A stretch of 28,994 bases of DNA from Streptosporangiaceae bacterium (GTDB taxonomy: Bacteria; Actinomycetota; Actinomycetes; Streptosporangiales; Streptosporangiaceae). Shown here piece by piece: positions 25,942 to 28,994 of this stretch. Numbering within the stretch: the first letter of the stretch is position 1; each line of letters starts with the position of its first letter. The notes under the pieces were generated by a model. It was not told where the DNA came from. It was given only the letters and a program-made list of their open reading frames with translations, and made no database searches. A program made the position numbers and the translations under genes. Where the stretch lies: assembly GCA_030039095.1 (NCBI GenBank), contig JASHQP010000692.1:1-28994 (forward strand), read 5' to 3'.

Positions 25942-27032
25942 CGGACGGCTCCTTTCTGCCCACCCCGCCCGCCCTGCCCGTCCCGCCCGCCCTCGCACGG
26001 ATGCCAGCAAGCCCACCAGTGGCCGGGCTCGTGCTCCTGAAGCGGTGGGGTGGCCTGCGCGCAGTCGTGCTGCGCATCCGGGCAGCGCGGCGCGAACGAG
26101 CACCCGGGCGCGATCGTAAGCATGTCGGGGGGCCGCCCGCCGACCACCGGGAGCAGCACGTGCGGCTCCTGCTCGACCCGCGGGACCGCGTCGAGCAGGG
26201 CCCGGGTGTAGGGCATGCGGACGCTGCCGAACAGGTCGCCGGCCAAGGCACGCTCGACGATCCGGCCCGCGTACATCACCATGATCTCCTCGGCGTAGGT
26301 CGCGGCGAGGGCGAGATCGTGACTGATCATCACCAGCGCGGTGCCGAACTGCTGCTGAAGATCGAGCAGCAGGTCCATGATCTGCGCCTGGGTGGTGACG
26401 TCGAGCGCGGTGGTCGCCTCGTCCGCGATCAGCAGGGCCGGCTCGCAGGCCAGGGCGATCGCGATGACGACCCGCTGGCGCATGCCGCCGGAGAGCTGGT
26501 GTGCGTACTCGTGGAAGCGCCGCTCCGGAACGGGGATGCGCACCATCCGCAGCAATTCGATCGCGCGCTCGTGGGCCTGCGGCCGGCTCAGCTGCAGGTG
26601 GCGCCGTACCGCCTCGGTGATCTGGGTGCCGACCTTCATCGTCGGGTTGAGGGAGCGCTCTGGGTTCTGGAACACCATCGCCACGTTGCGGCCGCGGTGC
26701 TCCTGCAGCTGCCTCTCGTTCAGGCCGACGATCTCGACGCCGCGGAACCGGATCGAGCCGGAGACCTGCGCCGTGCGCGGCAGCAGGCCCATCATCGCGT
26801 ACGCGCTGACGGTCTTGCCCGAGCCGGACTCGCCGATGATCGCGATCGTCTGGCCTGGCTCGACGGCGAAGCTGATCCCCTGCACGGCGTGCACCACGCC
26901 GCCGCGGGACCGAAAGCGCACCCGCAGGTCGGAGACCTCCAGCAGCGAAGAGCCGGCCGGCTGCGCGCCCGTCGGTGCCGCCACCGAGGTCGCGTCGGCC
27001 TGGCGTACCCGTTGCCCGGGCGGGCCGGCCAT
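25938..27032 (-). CDS. Peptide ABC importer ATP-binding protein (DppD/OppD type), second system
   Basis: ATPase of 364 residues. Walker A is GESGSGKT (67-74), signature LSGGMRQRV and Walker B LLIADEATTALD, with Ala in place of the usual Pro of DEPT, a variant seen in some functional OppD proteins. The switch His is in MISHDLALA, and the C-terminal CSFAPRCPDAQHDC motif is present. The first 30 residues are a low-complexity linker. A Gly/Asp/Arg-rich tail (GGRDGQGGRGGQKG) follows the domain. The ATG at 27032 overlaps the TGA of the permease gene by one base. Confidence 0.94.
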   Translation of the reverse strand: MAGPPGQRVRQADATSVAAPTGAQPAGSSLLEVSDLRVRFRSRGGVVHAVQGISFAVEPGQTIAIIGESGSGKTVSAYAMMGLLPRTAQVSGSIRFRGVEIVGLNERQLQEHRGRNVAMVFQNPERSLNPTMKVGTQITEAVRRHLQLSRPQAHERAIELLRMVRIPVPERRFHEYAHQLSGGMRQRVVIAIALACEPALLIADEATTALDVTTQAQIMDLLLDLQQQFGTALVMISHDLALAATYAEEIMVMYAGRIVERALAGDLFGSVRMPYTRALLDAVPRVEQEPHVLLPVVGGRPPDMLTIAPGCSFAPRCPDAQHDCAQATPPLQEHEPGHWWACWHPCEGGRDGQGGRGGQKGAVR

Positions 27033-27919
27033 CAGCGCACCCCCCAGCGGCTGCGCACGCCGTCGCCCACCAGGTTCAGGCAGACAACGGTCCCGAACAG
27101 GAACAGGCTGGGCACGAGCAGCGGGCTCAGCGAGACCGACATCACCGTCTGCCCGTAAGCGATCATGCCGCCCCAGCTCGGGGCGGGGTCCGGGATACCG
27201 TAGCCGAGGAAGTCGAGACCGCTCTCGATGATGATGATGACTCCGGTCCCGAGCAGGCTGAACGTCAGCAGCTGCGGGATCAGGTTGGGCACGATGTGGC
27301 CAGCGATGATCCGCCAGGCCTTCACGCCGGACAGCCGCGCGGCGGCGACGAACGGCTGCTCGCGCAGCCGCAGGGTGCCAGCCCTGGCGACCCGGGCCGT
27401 CGCCGGGATACTGAACGCGCACAGCGCCCAGATCACGTGCAGCTCGCTCTGCCCCAGGCTGTCGGCGATCACCAGGATCAGCACCAGCGCCGGGAACGCG
27501 ATCAATACGTCGAGCACCCGCATCAGCAGCGACTCGATGATCCGGCCGGCGTAGCCGGAGACAACGCCCAGCAGCCCGCCAACGGCCAGGCCGATACCCT
27601 GCACGGCGGCGGCCACCTCGAACGTCGTCCGCCCGCCGTACAGGATCCGGGCCATGTTGTCGTAGCCGACGTTGGTGGTGCCGAAGATGTGACCGGGGGA
27701 CCACATCGGCAGGCTGGCGTTCAGCACGGACCCGTAGGTCGGGCTCGGCACCGGGTACACCAGCGGCCAGATGAAGCAGAGGAACAGCAGCACCAGCAGC
27801 AGGGCGCCGGGGATCGTGATCTCCAGCGTGCGGAGGACGCGGCCCCCCGACTGCGGCCGCGGGCTCGCGCCGCCCGCATCGGGCAGCCCCAGGGCCAGGC
27901 TAGCTACGGGCGCGGCCAT
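27032..27919 (-). CDS. Peptide ABC importer permease (DppC/OppC type), second system
   Basis: Membrane subunit of 295 residues. A short cytoplasmic N-terminus is followed by helix 1 (ITIPGALLLVLLFLCFIWPL), an external loop with HIFGTTNVGYDNMARILYGG, the permease core, the EAA loop VAAARLSGVKAWRIIAGHIV and GLDFLGYGIPDPAPSWGGMI. The ATG at 27919 lies inside the end of the upstream permease gene, overlapping it by 20 bases in a different frame. The longer in-frame reading back to 28054 gives a Ser/Arg-rich antidomain sequence and is rejected. Confidence 0.92.
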   Translation of the reverse strand: MAAPVASLALGLPDAGGASPRPQSGGRVLRTLEITIPGALLLVLLFLCFIWPLVYPVPSPTYGSVLNASLPMWSPGHIFGTTNVGYDNMARILYGGRTTFEVAAAVQGIGLAVGGLLGVVSGYAGRIIESLLMRVLDVLIAFPALVLILVIADSLGQSELHVIWALCAFSIPATARVARAGTLRLREQPFVAAARLSGVKAWRIIAGHIVPNLIPQLLTFSLLGTGVIIIIESGLDFLGYGIPDPAPSWGGMIAYGQTVMSVSLSPLLVPSLFLFGTVVCLNLVGDGVRSRWGVR

Positions 27920-28970
27920 GGCGGATCCTTGGGTCGAGGACACCGTAGAGCAGGTCGGTGACCAGGTTGACGAGGACGACGAACCCCGCGAATACCAGCA
28001 CGATTCCCTCGAGGAGCGGAACGTCCCGGTGCTGGATCGCCTGGAGAAGCTCATTACCCAGCCCGGCCAGCCCGAAGATGCTCTCGGCGATCACGGTGAC
28101 CCCGATCAGCGTGGCGAAGTTGTACCCGATGACCGTGAGCAGCCCGATGAAGGAGTTCCGCAGCGCGTGCCGGCTGAGCACCCGCCACCGGGACAAGCCC
28201 TTGGCCAGCGCGGTGACGGCGTAGTCCTCGGACATCTGGTCGATCAGGTCGGCGCGCAGGAACCGGATGTAGAAGGCGGCCAGGGGAAGGGCGAGGGTCA
28301 GGGCCGGCATGGTCAGGTCCCTGAGGTTGTTGCCAGTCCCGCTGGCCAGCGCCGGCAGCACGCCGTGCAGGTAGCCGGAGAAGACCTGGAGCAGCAGCAG
28401 GGCCAGCACGATCGGCGCCATGGACAGGCCGGCCATGCACAGCGCCATGATCACCCGGTCGGTGATGCCGCCCGGCCTGCGGGCGCACAGGAGCGCGAGC
28501 GGGACCGAGATGACCAGCGTGAGGGCCAGCGCGTAGATAACGAGGTCGACGGTGACCGGCAGGCGCTGCCCGATGATCGATGCGACCGGCTGGCCGCTGT
28601 ACAGCGAGTAACCGAGGTTGCCGTGCAGCGCGGCCCAGAGCCAGTCCCAGTAGCGGACCAGGAGCGGCTGGTTGAGGTGCAGCTTGATGCTCAGGGCCTT
28701 GATCTCGGCCGGGGTGGCGTTCGCCCCGAGCAGGGCCTCGGCGGCGTCACCGGGTAGCGCGTTCTCGACGATAAAGGTCAGCAGCGTCACGCCCCAGAGC
28801 ACCGGTATCGCGATGAGGAGGCGGCGGCCCGCGACGCGCAGCGACGGCGAGGAGGCCAGGCGGCGCGCCGAAGTGGGCAGGGGAGCTGGGTGGGGGGCGG
28901 GGCCGCCCGGCCCGGTGCCGGTGCGCTCAGCGATGCCCTCTGGCTGGCCGAGCGGGATCGATGCGCTCAT
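27900..28970 (-). CDS. Peptide ABC importer permease (DppB/OppB type), second system
   Basis: Membrane subunit of 356 residues with about six helices. A 45-residue Pro/Gly-rich cytoplasmic leader precedes GRRLLIAIPVLWGVTLLTFI. The segment ALPGDAAEALLG, the LHLNQPLLVRYWDWLWAALH and GNLGYSLYSGQPV motifs, and the EAA loop VTALAKGLSRWRVLSRHALR are typical of DppB. The ATG at 28970 has GTGGAG upstream. It is the first importer gene in the window on this strand; the receptor gene of the system is not present and may lie just beyond the right edge. The leader is unusually long for DppB, and a later start is possible. Confidence 0.92.
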   Translation of the reverse strand: MSASIPLGQPEGIAERTGTGPGGPAPHPAPLPTSARRLASSPSLRVAGRRLLIAIPVLWGVTLLTFIVENALPGDAAEALLGANATPAEIKALSIKLHLNQPLLVRYWDWLWAALHGNLGYSLYSGQPVASIIGQRLPVTVDLVIYALALTLVISVPLALLCARRPGGITDRVIMALCMAGLSMAPIVLALLLLQVFSGYLHGVLPALASGTGNNLRDLTMPALTLALPLAAFYIRFLRADLIDQMSEDYAVTALAKGLSRWRVLSRHALRNSFIGLLTVIGYNFATLIGVTVIAESIFGLAGLGNELLQAIQHRDVPLLEGIVLVFAGFVVLVNLVTDLLYGVLDPRIRHGRARS

Positions 28971-28994
28971 ATCTCCACGGTCATCCGCGCCTCA

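Noticed and set aside
25905..27158. 417-codon plus-strand frame opposite the OppD-type ATPase
   Set aside because: Arg/Leu/Asp-rich shadow with no recognisable domain; the opposite strand has complete ABC motifs.

Overview
The window reads as chromosomal DNA of a high-GC actinobacterium. Codon third positions are almost all G or C, many genes start with GTG, stop/start overlaps (ATGA, GTGA, TGATG) are common, and the suf cluster has the actinobacterial order sufR-sufB-sufD-Rieske-sufC-sufS-sufU-sufT. The genus cannot be fixed from sequence alone; a filamentous actinomycete such as Streptosporangiales or a relative is a reasonable guess. No rRNA, tRNA, CRISPR array or insertion sequence was seen.

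Region 1 (1-2374, minus): an ABC-2 type export system (ATPase plus permease, GTGA overlap), followed by the 5' part of an EamA/RhtA-like exporter that runs off the left edge.

Region 2 (2468-9412): a catabolic operon on the minus strand in transcription order APC permease, glutamine-synthetase-like gamma-glutamyl ligase, aldehyde dehydrogenase, short-chain dehydrogenase, and class I amidotransferase-like gamma-glutamyl hydrolase. A FadR/GntR-family regulator is transcribed divergently. The set fits import of a small amine, gamma-glutamylation, two-step oxidation and release of glutamate. An SDR stands where the putrescine pathway would have an amine oxidase, so an amino alcohol such as ethanolamine is an attractive substrate. 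The 260 bp between permease and regulator hold several inverted repeats, one with perfect 18-bp arms.

Region 3 (9634-15533, plus): a complete dipeptide/oligopeptide-type ABC importer (lipoprotein receptor, two permeases, two ATPases) in the order A-C-B-D-F. It converges on a minus-strand cytochrome P450 (15544-16815).

Region 4 (17009-24837, plus): a tightly coupled SUF iron-sulfur cluster assembly operon. SufR is the Fe-S sensing repressor, SufB/SufD/SufC form the scaffold complex, SufS is the cysteine desulfurase, SufU the sulfur acceptor, and SufT a DUF59 maturation factor; a Rieske ferredoxin lies between sufD and sufC. SufB is interrupted by a 386-residue intein that carries an apparently intact LAGLIDADG endonuclease. 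The middle of sufD has codon use unlike the rest of the operon.

Region 5 (24862-28970, minus): a second dipeptide/oligopeptide-type importer (B-C-D-F), convergent with suf. Its receptor gene is not in the window and may lie beyond the right edge.
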